Positions 1 to 8,487 of a DNA stretch of 64,000 nt are shown here, piece by piece. Under the pieces are notes generated by a model, which did no database searches, was not told the DNA's origin, and saw only the letters and a program-made list of their open reading frames with translations. The stretch covers positions 1,178,001 to 1,242,000 of the forward strand of contig NZ_CP133111.1 of the NCBI RefSeq assembly GCF_033001325.1. The letters are read 5' to 3'. Position 1 is the stretch's first letter. Every line of letters starts with the position of its first letter. Both the position numbers and the translations under genes were made by a program. The stretch comes from Rhodopseudomonas sp. BAL398 (GTDB lineage Bacteria; Pseudomonadota; Alphaproteobacteria; Rhizobiales; Xanthobacteraceae).

Positions 1-165
1 GAAATTGATGCCGGCATCAAGCGCGGTCTTGACCAGGACGTCGGCCTCGTCCTGGCGCAGCTGCCCGATCTGGCTCCAGATGCCTTCGCTGCCGCCGAAT
101 GTCATGGTGCCGAGGCAGAGCTCGGAGACGAACAGGCCGCTGGGCCCAAGTTGGCGCATACGCAT
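1..165 (-). CDS. Aldo/keto reductase, N-terminal fragment cut by window edge
   Basis: The minus strand reads MRMRQLGPSGLFVSELCLGT from an ATG at 165, followed by MTFGG and then LVKTALDAGINF. This is the classic beginning of an NADPH-dependent aldo/keto reductase: first barrel strand, the V-S-x-L-x-L-G-T-M-x-F-G signature, and the DAGINF segment just before the catalytic Asp. Only 55 residues are present, so the catalytic tetrad is not visible. The gene is divergent from the AraC-type regulator at 316, which suggests that regulator controls it (inference). An alternative ATG lies two codons downstream at 159. Confidence 0.85.
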   Translation of the reverse strand, partial: MRMRQLGPSGLFVSELCLGTMTFGGSEGIWSQIGQLRQDEADVLVKTALDAGINF

Positions 166-315
166 GATTGGATTCCTTGGTTCGGGTGGGGTTGGCGGTT
201 GATACCGCGCCCGATCCCTCCGGGGCGACGCCAATCCTCTCAGACTTATGCCCGATCCTATCAAGTCGCGGTTCTGGCGCGTGCGTTGGGGCGCCTGATC
301 CGATATAACCGCGCC

Positions 316-1212
316 ATGGCGACAGTTTTCGACAGCCTCATCGCGCTGGTGGATCGGCAATATCGGCGTTTCGGTCGCGAGACCCCGCTCGATGGCCTGC
401 TGCTGAGCCGGGCCGAGACGCCGAGCGGCATCATCCGCTCGGTCTATCGCCCGTCGTTCTGCATGGTGTTGCAGGGGGCGAAAGTCAGCACGCTCGGCGA
501 GCGATCGTTTCGCTATCATGCGGGTCAGGGGCTGCTCGCCGCGATCGACGTGCCGGTCAGCGCGCGAATTTCCGAGGCGTCATTGCAGCGGCCCTATCTG
601 GCTTTCAGCCTGACGGTCGATCCGGCGATGGTCGCGGGCCTGCTGGTCGAACAGTCACAAGCCCATATCGGCAGCCCCAGCGCCTCGGTGCTGACCACCG
701 CGGATCTCGATGCCGAACTGTGCGAGCCGCTGGCGCGCTTGTTCGCGCTGCTCGACACGCCACGCGATCTGCCGATTCTGGCGCCGCTGGTCCGACGCGA
801 GATCGTCTGGCGGCTGCTCTGCGGCCGGCTCGGGCCGGCGCTACGCCAAATCGGGCTCGCCGAAAGCCATGCCGCGCGGATCGGCCGCGCCACCGCCTGG
901 ATCCGCGATCATTTCGCTGGCCCGCTGCGGGTGGCCGATCTGGCGGCGCTGGCGCATATGAGCGTCCCGAGCTTCCACCGCCACTTCAAGGCGGTGACGA
1001 CCCTCACCCCGGTTCAGTTCCAAAAGCAGATCCGGTTGCAACAGGCGCGGCAGCTGCTGCTCACGGAAGCCGCGGTGGCCTCCGTCGGCTATGCCATCGG
1101 CTATGAGAGCCCGTCGCAGTTCACCCGCGACTACCGGCGCCTGTTCGGCGTATCGCCCGGCCGCGATGGCGCTGCGATGCGGGCGAGCCTGACGCCGGAG
1201 CCGGTGATCTGA
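316..1212 (+). CDS. AraC-family transcriptional regulator
   Basis: A 298-residue regulator starting at ATG 316 (MATVFDSL). The same frame is open further upstream, but it would run through the divergent promoter region and shows no homology. The first 180 or so residues resemble the AraC_N ligand-sensing cupin (RSVYRPSFCMVLQGAK is typical of the YqhC-like group). The last 100 form two helix-turn-helix units, with LRVADLAALAHMSVPSFHRH followed by the conserved end GYESPSQFTRDYRRLFGVSP. Family members of this class often activate an adjacent divergent oxidoreductase, here the aldo/keto reductase at 1-165. The ligand is unknown. Confidence 0.88.
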   Translation: MATVFDSLIALVDRQYRRFGRETPLDGLLLSRAETPSGIIRSVYRPSFCMVLQGAKVSTLGERSFRYHAGQGLLAAIDVPVSARISEASLQRPYLAFSLTVDPAMVAGLLVEQSQAHIGSPSASVLTTADLDAELCEPLARLFALLDTPRDLPILAPLVRREIVWRLLCGRLGPALRQIGLAESHAARIGRATAWIRDHFAGPLRVADLAALAHMSVPSFHRHFKAVTTLTPVQFQKQIRLQQARQLLLTEAAVASVGYAIGYESPSQFTRDYRRLFGVSPGRDGAAMRASLTPEPVI

Positions 1213-1217
1213 GCTTT

Positions 1218-1243
1218 GGTCCGAGCCGTGTTGGGCTCGGACC
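1218..1243. terminator. Hairpin between convergent genes
   Basis: A perfect 10-bp inverted repeat (GGTCCGAGCC/GGCTCGGACC, loop GTGTTG) starts 6 nt after the AraC stop and lies below the convergent collagen-like gene. A second short stem, GGGCTTGC/GCAAGCCC, follows at about 1253-1270. There is no clear U-tract on either strand, so termination is inferred from position and stem strength only. Confidence 0.5.
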
Positions 1244-1290
1244 GCATCGCCCGGGCTTGCACGCAAGCCCCGCAAGCCCAAGTCTGGCGC

Positions 1291-1872
1291 TTAGCCGCCC
1301 TTCGGGCCGGGCTCTCCTTTGGCTCCGGTGTCGCCCTTGGGGCCCGTTTCGCCCGTGGGACCTGTTTCGCCCTTTGGCCCTGTTTCACCTTTCGGCCCGG
1401 TTTCGCCCTTCGGTCCGGTATCGCCCTTCGGACCGGGCTCACCCTTGGGACCAGCATCACCTTTGGGGCCCGCGTCACCCTTCGGGCCAACGTCACCCTT
1501 CGGTCCCGCATCTCCTTTGGGTCCGGCCGGGCCAGCAGGACCGGCGGGGCCCGCGGGACCAGCAGGCCCGGCATCGCCCTTGGGAGCGCAATTGGCGACT
1601 AGCCGGTCGTCCAGCGTTTCGGTTCCGGATTTGAAATTCAGCTTGCAGGTTTCGGGCAGGTAGTTGAGCACGAACCGGAAGCGTCGCGACGAGGAGCTCT
1701 TGACCTTGTCACCGGTGTTGACGAGTTCGACCTCCTGGTTGGGCGCGGTGGTCTTGCCGATAACAATCAGCCTGCCGCCGTCGATTTTCACGGTGTAGAC
1801 GTCAAGCGCCATTGCGGCGCCCGATGTCATCATCAACGTGGCCAAACCAACCAGAATTGCTCGTTTCTTCAT
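1291..1872 (-). CDS. Secreted collagen-like (Gly-X-Y) repeat protein
   Basis: 193 residues from the ATG at 1872. A Sec signal peptide ([18 protein letters not shown], cleavage near AMA-LDV) leads to a globular segment at about 23-97 with two cysteines (C76, C95) that could form a disulfide. From residue 99 to the end there are about 31 uninterrupted Gly-X-Y triplets, mostly GPK, GDA, GET and GPA. The KGD/KGE-type triplets are known to stabilise bacterial collagen triple helices that lack hydroxyproline. The protein probably trimerises outside the membrane through the repeat, and the N-terminal domain would be the functional head (inference). No anchor or autotransporter domain follows. The longer open frame upstream to 2004 lacks a signal peptide and is unlikely to be used. 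Confidence 0.82.
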   Translation of the reverse strand: MKKRAILVGLATLMMTSGAAMALDVYTVKIDGGRLIVIGKTTAPNQEVELVNTGDKVKSSSSRRFRFVLNYLPETCKLNFKSGTETLDDRLVANCAPKGDAGPAGPAGPAGPAGPAGPKGDAGPKGDVGPKGDAGPKGDAGPKGEPGPKGDTGPKGETGPKGETGPKGETGPTGETGPKGDTGAKGEPGPKGG

Positions 1873-2118
1873 TGCACGTTCCCCTCTGATTTCATGCGAC
1901 GCGGTCTCACGCCGGTTTATTCGGATTCGATGACGGTCAGACAATGCCCCTGCTTGCGCCCCCTCCCATGGGCGCGCGATCCATAGACCGGCGAAGCCTA
2001 ACACGAGAATTTTCGATCCGCGAAGACCCGCGCTGCGCGAACATCTTGCTGCGCTGCGCGAATATCGGCCAGCCGCCTGGTCGGCTTGTGATTGGCATTG
2101 CGAACAAAGCAGGAATCA

Positions 2119-2136
2119 GGGACCGTCAGCGGTCCC
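2119..2136. other. Perfect short hairpin upstream of the helicase gene
   Basis: GGGACCG-TCAG-CGGTCCC forms a perfect 7-bp stem with a tetraloop, ending about 20 nt before the helicase start codon. It has no U-tract, so it is more likely a leader hairpin or operator than a terminator. Its function is unknown. Confidence 0.3.
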
Positions 2137-2155
2137 ATCACACAGGCGTCGTTTG

Positions 2156-4219
2156 GTGTCCCTGCCCGCAACCTATCTGGACGGCCTCAATCCGGAGCAG
2201 CGGCTGGCGGTCGAACACGGCGTCGGTGTCGTGGCCGCCTGCCCGCTGCTGGTGATCGCCGGCGCCGGTTCCGGCAAGACCAATACGCTGGCGCATCGCG
2301 TCGCGCATCTATTGGTCAATGGTGCCGATCCGCGGCGGATTCTGCTGATGACATTCTCGCGCCGCGCCGCCAACGAAATGACGCGCCGGGTCGAGCGGAT
2401 CGCCCGCAAGGTGATCGGCGATGGCGCCGGCGTCATGACCCAGGCGCTGGGTTGGGCTGGCACCTTCCACGGCATCGGCGCGCGGCTGCTGCGCGAACAT
2501 GCCGAGCAGATCGGGCTCGATCAGGCCTTCACGATCCACGACCGCGAGGATTCCGCCGACCTGATGAATCTGGTGCGCCACGAGCTCGGTTTTTCCAAAA
2601 CCCAGAGCCGGTTTCCCACCAAGGGCACGTGTCTGGCGATCTATTCGCGCTGCGTCAACGCCGAGACCGCGCTGGACCAGGTGCTGGGCGCCTCGTTTCC
2701 ATGGTGCGCCGGCTGGTCCGCCGAATTGAAATCGCTGTTCGCCGGCTATGTCGAGGCCAAGCAGCGCCACAACGTGCTCGATTACGACGATCTGCTGCTG
2801 TACTGGGCCCAGACTATGGCCGAGCCGGCGCTGGCCGACGAGATCGGCGGCCGCTTCGACCACGTGCTGGTCGACGAATATCAGGACACCAACCGCCTGC
2901 AATCGTCGATCCTGCTGGCGCTGAAGCCGTCCGGCGCCGGCCTCACCGTGGTCGGCGACGACGCCCAGTCGATCTATTCGTTCCGCGCCGCCACCGTGCG
3001 CAACATCCTTGATTTCCCCGGCCAGTTCAGCCCGCCTGCCCGCATCGTCACGCTGGACCGCAACTATCGCTCGACGCAATCCATTCTCGCCGCCGCCAAT
3101 GGGGTGATCGATCTGGCGGCCGAGCGCTTCACCAAGAATCTGTGGACCGATCGCGCGTCGGGCGCGCGGCCGCAGCTGGTCGGCGTCCGCGACGAGGCCG
3201 ATCAGGCGCGCTACATCGTCGAGCGCATACTCGACAATCGCGAAGGCGGCGCCACGCTGAAGCAACAGGCCGTGCTGTTCCGCACCTCGTCGCATTCCGG
3301 GCCGCTGGAGATCGAGCTGACCCGGCGGAACGTCCCCTTCGTCAAATTCGGCGGGCTGAAATTCCTCGACGCCGCGCATATCAAGGACATGCTGGCGCTG
3401 CTGCGCTTTGTGCAGAACCCACGCGACCGCGTCGCCGGCTTCCGGCTGATGCAGCTGATGCCGGGCGTCGGCCCCGGCTCGGCGCAGAAGGCGCTGGATT
3501 TCATCGCTGCGACCGCCGATCCGATTGCCGCGCTCATTGATGCCCCCGCGCCGCCGCGTGCCGGCGAGGATTGGCGCGGCTTCGTCGAGACCGTGACTGA
3601 GTTGCGCAGCGGCCGCGCCGGCTGGCCGTCCGAGATGGAACGCGCGCGGCTGTGGTACGAGCCGCAGCTCGAGCGTCTGCACGAGGACGCGACCACGCGC
3701 CGCGCCGATCTGATCCAGCTCGAGCAGATCGCCGGCGGCTATCCGTCGCGCGAGCGTTTTCTCACTGAGCTGACGCTGGACCCGCCCGACGCCACCTCGG
3801 ACCAGGCCGGCGTGCCGCTGTTGGACGAGGACTATCTGATCCTGTCGACGATCCATTCGGCCAAGGGCCAGGAATGGAAATCGGTGTTCGTGCTCAATGT
3901 GGTCGACGGCTGCATGCCGTCCGATCTCGGCACCGGCAGCTCGGCGGCGATCGAGGAGGAGCGCCGCCTGCTCTATGTGGCGATGACCCGCGCCCGCGAC
4001 GATCTGCACCTGGTGGTGCCGCAGCGCTTCTTCACCCACGGCCAGAACGCCCAGGGCGACCGTCACGTCTATGGTTCGCGCAGCCGCTTCATCCCCGACC
4101 GGCTGCTCGGACTGTTCGAACGGGTCAGTTGGCCGCTCGCCGCCGCCAGCGCAGCCGTCGCGGCCCGGCAGGGCCCGCGCATCGACATCGGCGCACGGAT
4201 GCGCGGGATGTGGCGGTAG
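2156..4219 (+). CDS. UvrD/Rep-type superfamily 1 ATP-dependent DNA helicase
   Basis: About 687 residues. All SF1A helicase motifs are visible in order: Q-motif region LNPEQRLAVEH, Walker A GAGSGKT (about residue 37), LVDEYQDTN (motif II, DEYQ instead of the usual DEFQ), VVGDDAQSIYSFRAA (III), LDRNYRS (IV), ILSTIHSAKGQEWKSVFV (V) and EEERRLLYVAMTRARDDLHL (VI). Function: ATP-driven 3'-5' unwinding in repair or replication-fork processing. No nuclease domain follows the helicase core, unlike AddA. The start is TTG 2153 or GTG 2156 (adjacent codons); GTG is preferred. The gene is shorter than canonical UvrD and is best described as a UvrD-like helicase, not uvrD itself. Confidence 0.88.
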   Translation: MSLPATYLDGLNPEQRLAVEHGVGVVAACPLLVIAGAGSGKTNTLAHRVAHLLVNGADPRRILLMTFSRRAANEMTRRVERIARKVIGDGAGVMTQALGWAGTFHGIGARLLREHAEQIGLDQAFTIHDREDSADLMNLVRHELGFSKTQSRFPTKGTCLAIYSRCVNAETALDQVLGASFPWCAGWSAELKSLFAGYVEAKQRHNVLDYDDLLLYWAQTMAEPALADEIGGRFDHVLVDEYQDTNRLQSSILLALKPSGAGLTVVGDDAQSIYSFRAATVRNILDFPGQFSPPARIVTLDRNYRSTQSILAAANGVIDLAAERFTKNLWTDRASGARPQLVGVRDEADQARYIVERILDNREGGATLKQQAVLFRTSSHSGPLEIELTRRNVPFVKFGGLKFLDAAHIKDMLALLRFVQNPRDRVAGFRLMQLMPGVGPGSAQKALDFIAATADPIAALIDAPAPPRAGEDWRGFVETVTELRSGRAGWPSEMERARLWYEPQLERLHEDATTRRADLIQLEQIAGGYPSRERFLTELTLDPPDATSDQAGVPLLDEDYLILSTIHSAKGQEWKSVFVLNVVDGCMPSDLGTGSSAAIEEERRLLYVAMTRARDDLHLVVPQRFFTHGQNAQGDRHVYGSRSRFIPDRLLGLFERVSWPLAAASAAVAARQGPRIDIGARMRGMWR

Positions 4220-4231
4220 AGATGGCCACGA

Positions 4232-4555
4232 TCACGCCGCGGCGTCGACCGTGATCTGTCCATCCATCAGATTGTCGACGATCACCGGCGTGTCGAACCA
4301 GGCGATCACCGGCTCGGCGCCGTAGAGCTTGGCGACCCGGTCGCGCCATTCGCCGCCATAGACCGCCTCGGCGGCCTGCCGCGATTCCCACAGATACACC
4401 CCGCCGGCGCTGCGGCCGTCTTCGGAGCGGATGTAGTATTTGCGGATCAGCCCCGGCAGCTTCTGATATTTCGGCGCGCTGCCTTCGAAGCGGCGGGTTG
4501 CCTCGTCGAGGCTGATCGGCGTCGCCAGATGAAATTGCACTACTGTCGTGATCAT
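4232..4555 (-). CDS. YdhR-like dimeric alpha/beta-barrel protein
   Basis: 107 residues starting MITTVVQFHLATPISLDEAT. The pattern FEGSAPKYQKLPGLIRKYYI followed by GGVYLWESRQAAEAVYGGEW is that of small ferredoxin-fold proteins related to antibiotic-biosynthesis monooxygenases (YdhR group). These usually form dimers and lack known cofactors. It converges on the helicase gene with 12 bp between stop codons, and faces away from the FixK/FNR-box gene at 4728. The physiological substrate is unknown. Confidence 0.7.
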   Translation of the reverse strand: MITTVVQFHLATPISLDEATRRFEGSAPKYQKLPGLIRKYYIRSEDGRSAGGVYLWESRQAAEAVYGGEWRDRVAKLYGAEPVIAWFDTPVIVDNLMDGQITVDAAA

Positions 4556-4661
4556 CGGGACCCTCGCTGCCGTTTGCGCGACCTTAACGCGCCGGCGATC
4601 GGCTCAGCAACCGCTCTGGCTCCGCGGCAGATTTCACCGCGCCGCAACAAACTTGATGCTA

Positions 4662-4675
4662 TTGATTGAAATCAA
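4662..4675. promoter_or_regulatory. Perfect FixK/FNR-type binding site
   Basis: TTGATTGAAATCAA matches the consensus TTGAT-N4-ATCAA exactly. Its centre (4668.5) is about 60 nt before the TTG start at 4728. A class II activator position (-41.5) would put transcription start near 4710, immediately before the GGGGGA ribosome-binding site. This points to low-oxygen control by a FixK/FNR/AadR regulator of the rightward genes; control of the divergent gene at 4555 is also possible. Confidence 0.6.
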
Positions 4676-4727
4676 TGGTGAAAGCGATTGAGCCGGCAAC
4701 AATTTCATCGATTCGGGGGACGCGAAA

Positions 4728-4949
4728 TTGTCGACACTATTGGCTCTAGCGGCGCTTGTGCTCGGCGCAGCGGCGGCGATCTTCTATAATGCGCATGGCC
4801 AGATCTATTACGGAACGGGCTGGGCCGTGGATGTCTGCACCGCCTCGCCGCTGTTCTGCGGCCATTGGGAATATCTGGCCTATGCGGCGGCGGGCAGTCT
4901 GGTGCTCGCTATCGGCGTCGGCCTCGGCAGCGCGCTGAGCGGCGACTGA
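4728..4949 (+). CDS. Small two-helix membrane protein
   Basis: 73 residues starting at TTG 4728 behind a good GGGGGA site. Two hydrophobic segments (MSTLLALAALVLGAAAAIF and YAAAGSLVLAIGVGLGSA) flank a loop with two cysteines (VDVCTASPLFCGHW). It sits downstream of a perfect FixK/FNR box and upstream of the nitrile hydratase genes. No family was recognised; a role at low oxygen is inferred only from the upstream site. Confidence 0.6.
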   Translation: MSTLLALAALVLGAAAAIFYNAHGQIYYGTGWAVDVCTASPLFCGHWEYLAYAAAGSLVLAIGVGLGSALSGD

Positions 4950-5078
4950 ATTGGGGCTCGGCGTCCATCGAACCACGGTTTGCGCCTGCCAACGCCCTCG
5001 CTCCCTGATGTTTTGTTCGCGCCAGGCTGGCAGAGCCCCGGCTCGACAGCGCAACAATTTCCCCGCTATGCTGGCGTC

Positions 5079-5702
5079 ATGAGCGGACACCATCACGACC
5101 ATCATCACGACCATTCCGAATTGTCGGAGACCGAGCTGCGGGTTCGCGCCCTGGAATCGGTGCTGACCGAAAAGGGCTATGTCGATCCCGCCGCGCTTGA
5201 TCTCTTGATCGAGACCTATGAGACCAAGGTCGGCCCGCGCAACGGCGCCGCCGTGGTGGCGAAGTCGTGGGTCGATCCGGAATTTTGCGCGCGGCTAAAG
5301 GCCGACGGCACCGCGGCGATTGGCGAGCTCGGCTATGAGGGCCGCCAGGGCGAGCACATCGTCGCGGTCGAGAACACACCGCAGACCCATAACATGGTCG
5401 TGTGCACACTGTGCTCCTGCTATCCGTGGCCGGTGCTGGGCCTGCCGCCGGTGTGGTACAAATCGGCGCCGTACCGCTCACGCGCCGTCAAGGAGCCGCG
5501 CGCCGTGCTGGCCGATTTCGGCGTGACGCTGCCGGACCAGACCACGATCCGGGTCTGGGATTCCACCGCCGAGATCCGCTATCTGGTGATCCCGATGCGG
5601 CCTGCGGGCACCGAAGGCTGGAGCGAACAGCAACTGGCCGAGCTGGTCACCCGCGACAGCATGATCGGCACCGGCCTGGCCAAAACGCCGGGGGCCGGCT
5701 GA
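5079..5702 (+). CDS. nthA: Nitrile hydratase alpha subunit, cobalt type
   Basis: 207 residues. The metal-claw motif V-C-T-L-C-S-C (C109-T110-L111-C112-S113-C114) is present, and the Thr after the first Cys is the mark of cobalt rather than iron enzymes. In this family C112 and C114 are oxidised to sulfinate and sulfenate and, with backbone amides, bind low-spin Co(III). The enzyme hydrates nitriles to amides in the cytoplasm as an alpha-beta heterodimer. The start at ATG 5079 was chosen because the protein then begins with a His/Asp-rich stretch ([12 protein letters not shown]), as in several relatives; the frame is open 99 nt further upstream without homology. It is the first of three coupled genes: its TGA overlaps the next ATG (TGATG at 5700-5704). 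Confidence 0.93.
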   Translation: MSGHHHDHHHDHSELSETELRVRALESVLTEKGYVDPAALDLLIETYETKVGPRNGAAVVAKSWVDPEFCARLKADGTAAIGELGYEGRQGEHIVAVENTPQTHNMVVCTLCSCYPWPVLGLPPVWYKSAPYRSRAVKEPRAVLADFGVTLPDQTTIRVWDSTAEIRYLVIPMRPAGTEGWSEQQLAELVTRDSMIGTGLAKTPGAG

Positions 5703-6358
5703 TGGACGGCGCGCATGACATGGGCGGCGTCGCCGGTTTCGGGCCGGTGGTGCCGGAGCCGAACGAGCCGTGGTTTCACGCCGAATGGGAGCGCCGCGCC
5801 TTCGCGCTGACGCTGGCGATGGCGCGGCCCGGCGGCTGGAATATCGACATGTCGCGCTTTGCTCGCGAGAACCGCCCGCCGCAGGATTATCTCTCGAAGA
5901 GCTATTTCGAGATCTGGCTGGCCGGGCTGGAGCGTCTGATGGCCGAGCGCGAGCTGGTAACGCCCGACGAGATCGCGGCCGCCAAGCCGCTGCATCCGCG
6001 CCAAAAGGTGCCGGTGCTGCAGGCCGACGATGTCGCGCCGATGCTGCGCCGCGGCGCGCCGACCACGCGCGCCGCCAGTCACCCGGCCCGCTTCGTGGTC
6101 GGCGACCGGGTCCGGGCCAAGGATATTCATCCGCCGACCCATACGCGGCTGCCGCGTTATGTCCGCGGCCATGTCGGCGTGATCGAGCTGGTCCATGGCG
6201 CCCATGTGTTTGCCGACAGCAACGCCCGCGGCGCCGGCGAGGATCCGCAATGGCTCTATACCGTGGTGTTCGACGGTCGCGAATTATGGGGCGCGGATGG
6301 CGAGGCGTCGGCGACGATCTCGGTCGACGCCTGGGAATCCTATCTGGAGCCGGCGTAA
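5702..6358 (+). CDS. nthB: Nitrile hydratase beta subunit
   Basis: 218 residues starting [16 protein letters not shown], close to the canonical MNGIHDVGG opening of beta subunits. The C-terminal half carries the SH3-like barrel with GDRVRAKDIHPPTHTRLPRYVRG and ends in WESYLEPA, both typical of the subunit that cradles the metal-bearing alpha claw. Its ATG overlaps the alpha stop by one base and its own TAA overlaps the next ATG, so translation of the three genes should be coupled and stoichiometric. Confidence 0.93.
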   Translation: MDGAHDMGGVAGFGPVVPEPNEPWFHAEWERRAFALTLAMARPGGWNIDMSRFARENRPPQDYLSKSYFEIWLAGLERLMAERELVTPDEIAAAKPLHPRQKVPVLQADDVAPMLRRGAPTTRAASHPARFVVGDRVRAKDIHPPTHTRLPRYVRGHVGVIELVHGAHVFADSNARGAGEDPQWLYTVVFDGRELWGADGEASATISVDAWESYLEPA

Positions 6359-6744
6359 TGGCGCTCGACGCCCACGCCGCGCTCAACGCGGCCAACGCCC
6401 TGCCCGAGCTGCCGCGCGACGATGACGGGCCGGTGTTCCGCGAACCGTGGGAGGCTCATGCCTTCGCCATGGCGCTGGCGTTGCATCAGCGCGGCGTGTT
6501 CAGCTGGAGCGAATGGGCGGCGGCGCTGGCGGCCGAGATCAAGCGCGCCCAGGCGGCCGGCGATCCCGACAGCGGCGAGACCTATTACCGGCACTGGCTG
6601 GCGACGCTGGAACGCCTGGTCGCCGACAAGGGCGTCGCCACCTCCGACACCTTGCATCGCTATCGCGACGCCTGGGATCACGCCGCCGACCGCACCCCGC
6701 ATGGCCAGCCGATCGTGCTCGCCGCCGAGGATTTCGCGGGTTAG
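6358..6744 (+). CDS. Nitrile hydratase accessory (activator/metallochaperone) protein
   Basis: 128 residues (MALDAHAALNAANALPELPR, then FREPWEAHAFAMALALHQRGVFSWSEWAAALAAEI). The protein is homologous to the N-terminal half of the beta subunit and matches the P14K/NhlE class that inserts cobalt into the alpha subunit by subunit swapping. The start overlaps the beta stop (TAATG). A separate cobalt transporter gene is not present nearby. Confidence 0.85.
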   Translation: MALDAHAALNAANALPELPRDDDGPVFREPWEAHAFAMALALHQRGVFSWSEWAAALAAEIKRAQAAGDPDSGETYYRHWLATLERLVADKGVATSDTLHRYRDAWDHAADRTPHGQPIVLAAEDFAG

Positions 6745-6783
6745 CTTTTCAAGTGGGTTGATGCGCTTGCAACAAGGGATGCC

Positions 6784-6899
6784 GTCATTCCGGGGCACGC
6801 GCAGCTCGGCTGCGCGTGCTCCGGAATCTCGCTGAAGCGCTGTGCCTTGCCGCAAGATTCCGGGTTCGCTCGGCCTGCGGCCTCGTGCCCCGGAATGAC
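6784..6899. repeat. Intergenic palindromic repeat, family A copy 1
   Basis: About 116 bp bounded by GTCATTCCGGGGC and its complement GCCCCGGAATGAC. It contains an inner GCGCAGC...GCTGCGCG palindrome and the segment GATTCCGGGTTCGCTCGGCC shared with the copies at 8756 and 36204. It lies downstream of the nitrile hydratase operon and the convergent hydrolase gene, where it could also act as a terminator. Confidence 0.85.
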
Positions 6900-6958
6900 C
6901 GCGAGCTGAGAAGCGTGTCCGCGCAGCAGGACGACGTCCTCAAAGCTGACCTGTCGGG

Positions 6959-8260
6959 TCACTCGCTCGTCGCAAACGCGTCATAGACCAATTGCCTGAA
7001 GGCCGCGGTGATGCGGCCGCGCTCGGTCTGGGTCTGCTCCATCAAGATGTAGATCATGTCCAACTTGGGATCGACGCCGAAGTAAGTGCCGCTACCGCCA
7101 TCCCATTTCAGCTCGCCGATCGAGCCCGGCGGCGGCGGTTTGGCTTCGCCCGGACCGGTGCGCACCGCAAAGCCATAGCCGAAGCCGAAACCGTCGCCGG
7201 GATAATAGAAATAGTCGCGGTCGACGCCGGAGCCAGGCCCGATATGGTCGGTGGTCATCGCCTTGAAGGCGGCCGGACTCAGATAGCGTTTGCCGTCGAG
7301 TTGCCCGCCCTTGAGGATCATCTGAGCAAAGCGCGCATAGTCGGTGATGGTCGAGACCAGCCCGCCGCCGCCGGACTGCCATTGCGGATGGGCGCGGCGC
7401 AGCGCCTCGGACTGAACCAGAATTTCATCGCTCGGCAATGGCTCCGCCATGCGCGCCCGCTCCTCGGCGCTCTCCAGCACATATTTGGTGCTGGTCATGC
7501 CCAGCGGATCGAAAATGTGCTGGCGCTCGAATTGATACAGCGTCTGGCCGGACACGATTTCGATGACGCGGCCGAGCACGTCGGTCGAATGTCCGTATCG
7601 CCACAGCGTGCCGGGTTGCCGCGCCAGCGGCAGGTGGGCGATCCGCTCGGCGAACGCCGCATTGTCGAAGGGACCGTCGAAAATATGGGCGTCCTGATAG
7701 GCCTGTTCGATCAGCTCGCCGCCGATATATTCGTAGGTGATGCCGGAGGTGTGGCGCAGCAGATCCTCGATCGTCACCGCCCGGTTAGCCGGCACCAATG
7801 CGAGCGCGGGCTTGCCGTCCGCGGACATCGGTTCGATGCCGACCTTGAGGTCGGCAAAGGCCGGGATGAATTTCGCCACCGGATCGGCCAGTGCCAATTT
7901 GCCGGAATCGATCAGCATCATCGCGGCAACGCTGGTGATCGGCTTGGTCATCGAATGCAGCGCGAAGATGGTGTCGGGCGTCATCGCGGCGCCGGTGGCG
8001 ACGTCGCGGACGCCGAAGCTTTTCAGATAGACCGGCTTGCCGTGCTGCTGGATCAGCACCACCGCGCCGGGCAAGCTGCTGGCGTCGACCTCATGGCGGA
8101 AAAACCCGGTAATGCGCGCGAGCTTGTCCGGCGCCGGGACCGGATCGTCCGCCGCCCGGCCGGCAACGGCGGCGCCGATCACCAGCACGGCGGCGAATGC
8201 CGACCCGATGCGCTGCAATGTGATCAAACCGAACCAGACGGGGCGTGCCGATTTCGTCAT
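6959..8260 (-). CDS. Serine hydrolase of the beta-lactamase / class C family (esterase-like), exported
   Basis: 433 residues. An N-terminal hydrophobic segment (FAAVLVIGAAVAGRAADD) serves as a signal peptide. The SxxK motif is in LHSMTKPITS, with a Tyr-containing loop WRYGHSTDVL standing where class C enzymes have YxN. The C-terminal half has GSGVDRDYFYYPGDGFGFGYGF and WDGGSGTYF, like EstB esterases and 6-aminohexanoate-dimer-type hydrolases. Function: periplasmic hydrolysis of an ester or amide, substrate unknown. True beta-lactamase activity is unlikely because the K(T/S)G motif is replaced by a W-D-G-G-S-G-T stretch. It is transcribed alone and divergent from the gene at 8488. Confidence 0.85.
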   Translation of the reverse strand: MTKSARPVWFGLITLQRIGSAFAAVLVIGAAVAGRAADDPVPAPDKLARITGFFRHEVDASSLPGAVVLIQQHGKPVYLKSFGVRDVATGAAMTPDTIFALHSMTKPITSVAAMMLIDSGKLALADPVAKFIPAFADLKVGIEPMSADGKPALALVPANRAVTIEDLLRHTSGITYEYIGGELIEQAYQDAHIFDGPFDNAAFAERIAHLPLARQPGTLWRYGHSTDVLGRVIEIVSGQTLYQFERQHIFDPLGMTSTKYVLESAEERARMAEPLPSDEILVQSEALRRAHPQWQSGGGGLVSTITDYARFAQMILKGGQLDGKRYLSPAAFKAMTTDHIGPGSGVDRDYFYYPGDGFGFGYGFAVRTGPGEAKPPPPGSIGELKWDGGSGTYFGVDPKLDMIYILMEQTQTERGRITAAFRQLVYDAFATSE

Positions 8261-8487
8261 GACACCTGTTCGGTCGGCCTGGGAGTGGGCTCGGGGCTGG
8301 GGCTGGTCGATGATGGCGGGCCGGACAATAATCGAAAGGCTAGCACGCTACCGGACCAGCCGCCATGCCGCGCGGTTTCGCCGCCTGTGGGGAATCGCAC
8401 GTTTGCTCCGTTGCAAGACGGCCGGAACGGCGTCAATATCGTCGTCTTGGCCCGCATGAAGCGCCTCGACAATCACGGAACACTGCC

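Noticed and set aside
2309-4066. Long minus-strand open frame of 585 codons opposite the helicase
   Set aside because: It mirrors the helicase gene in GC-rich DNA, has a His/Arg-rich translation with no domain, and the plus-strand protein has all helicase motifs.
6959-8260. Antibiotic-resistance class C beta-lactamase
   Set aside because: The SxxK motif is present, but YxN and K(T/S)G are not conserved and no AmpR-type regulator is adjacent. An esterase-like hydrolase fits better.
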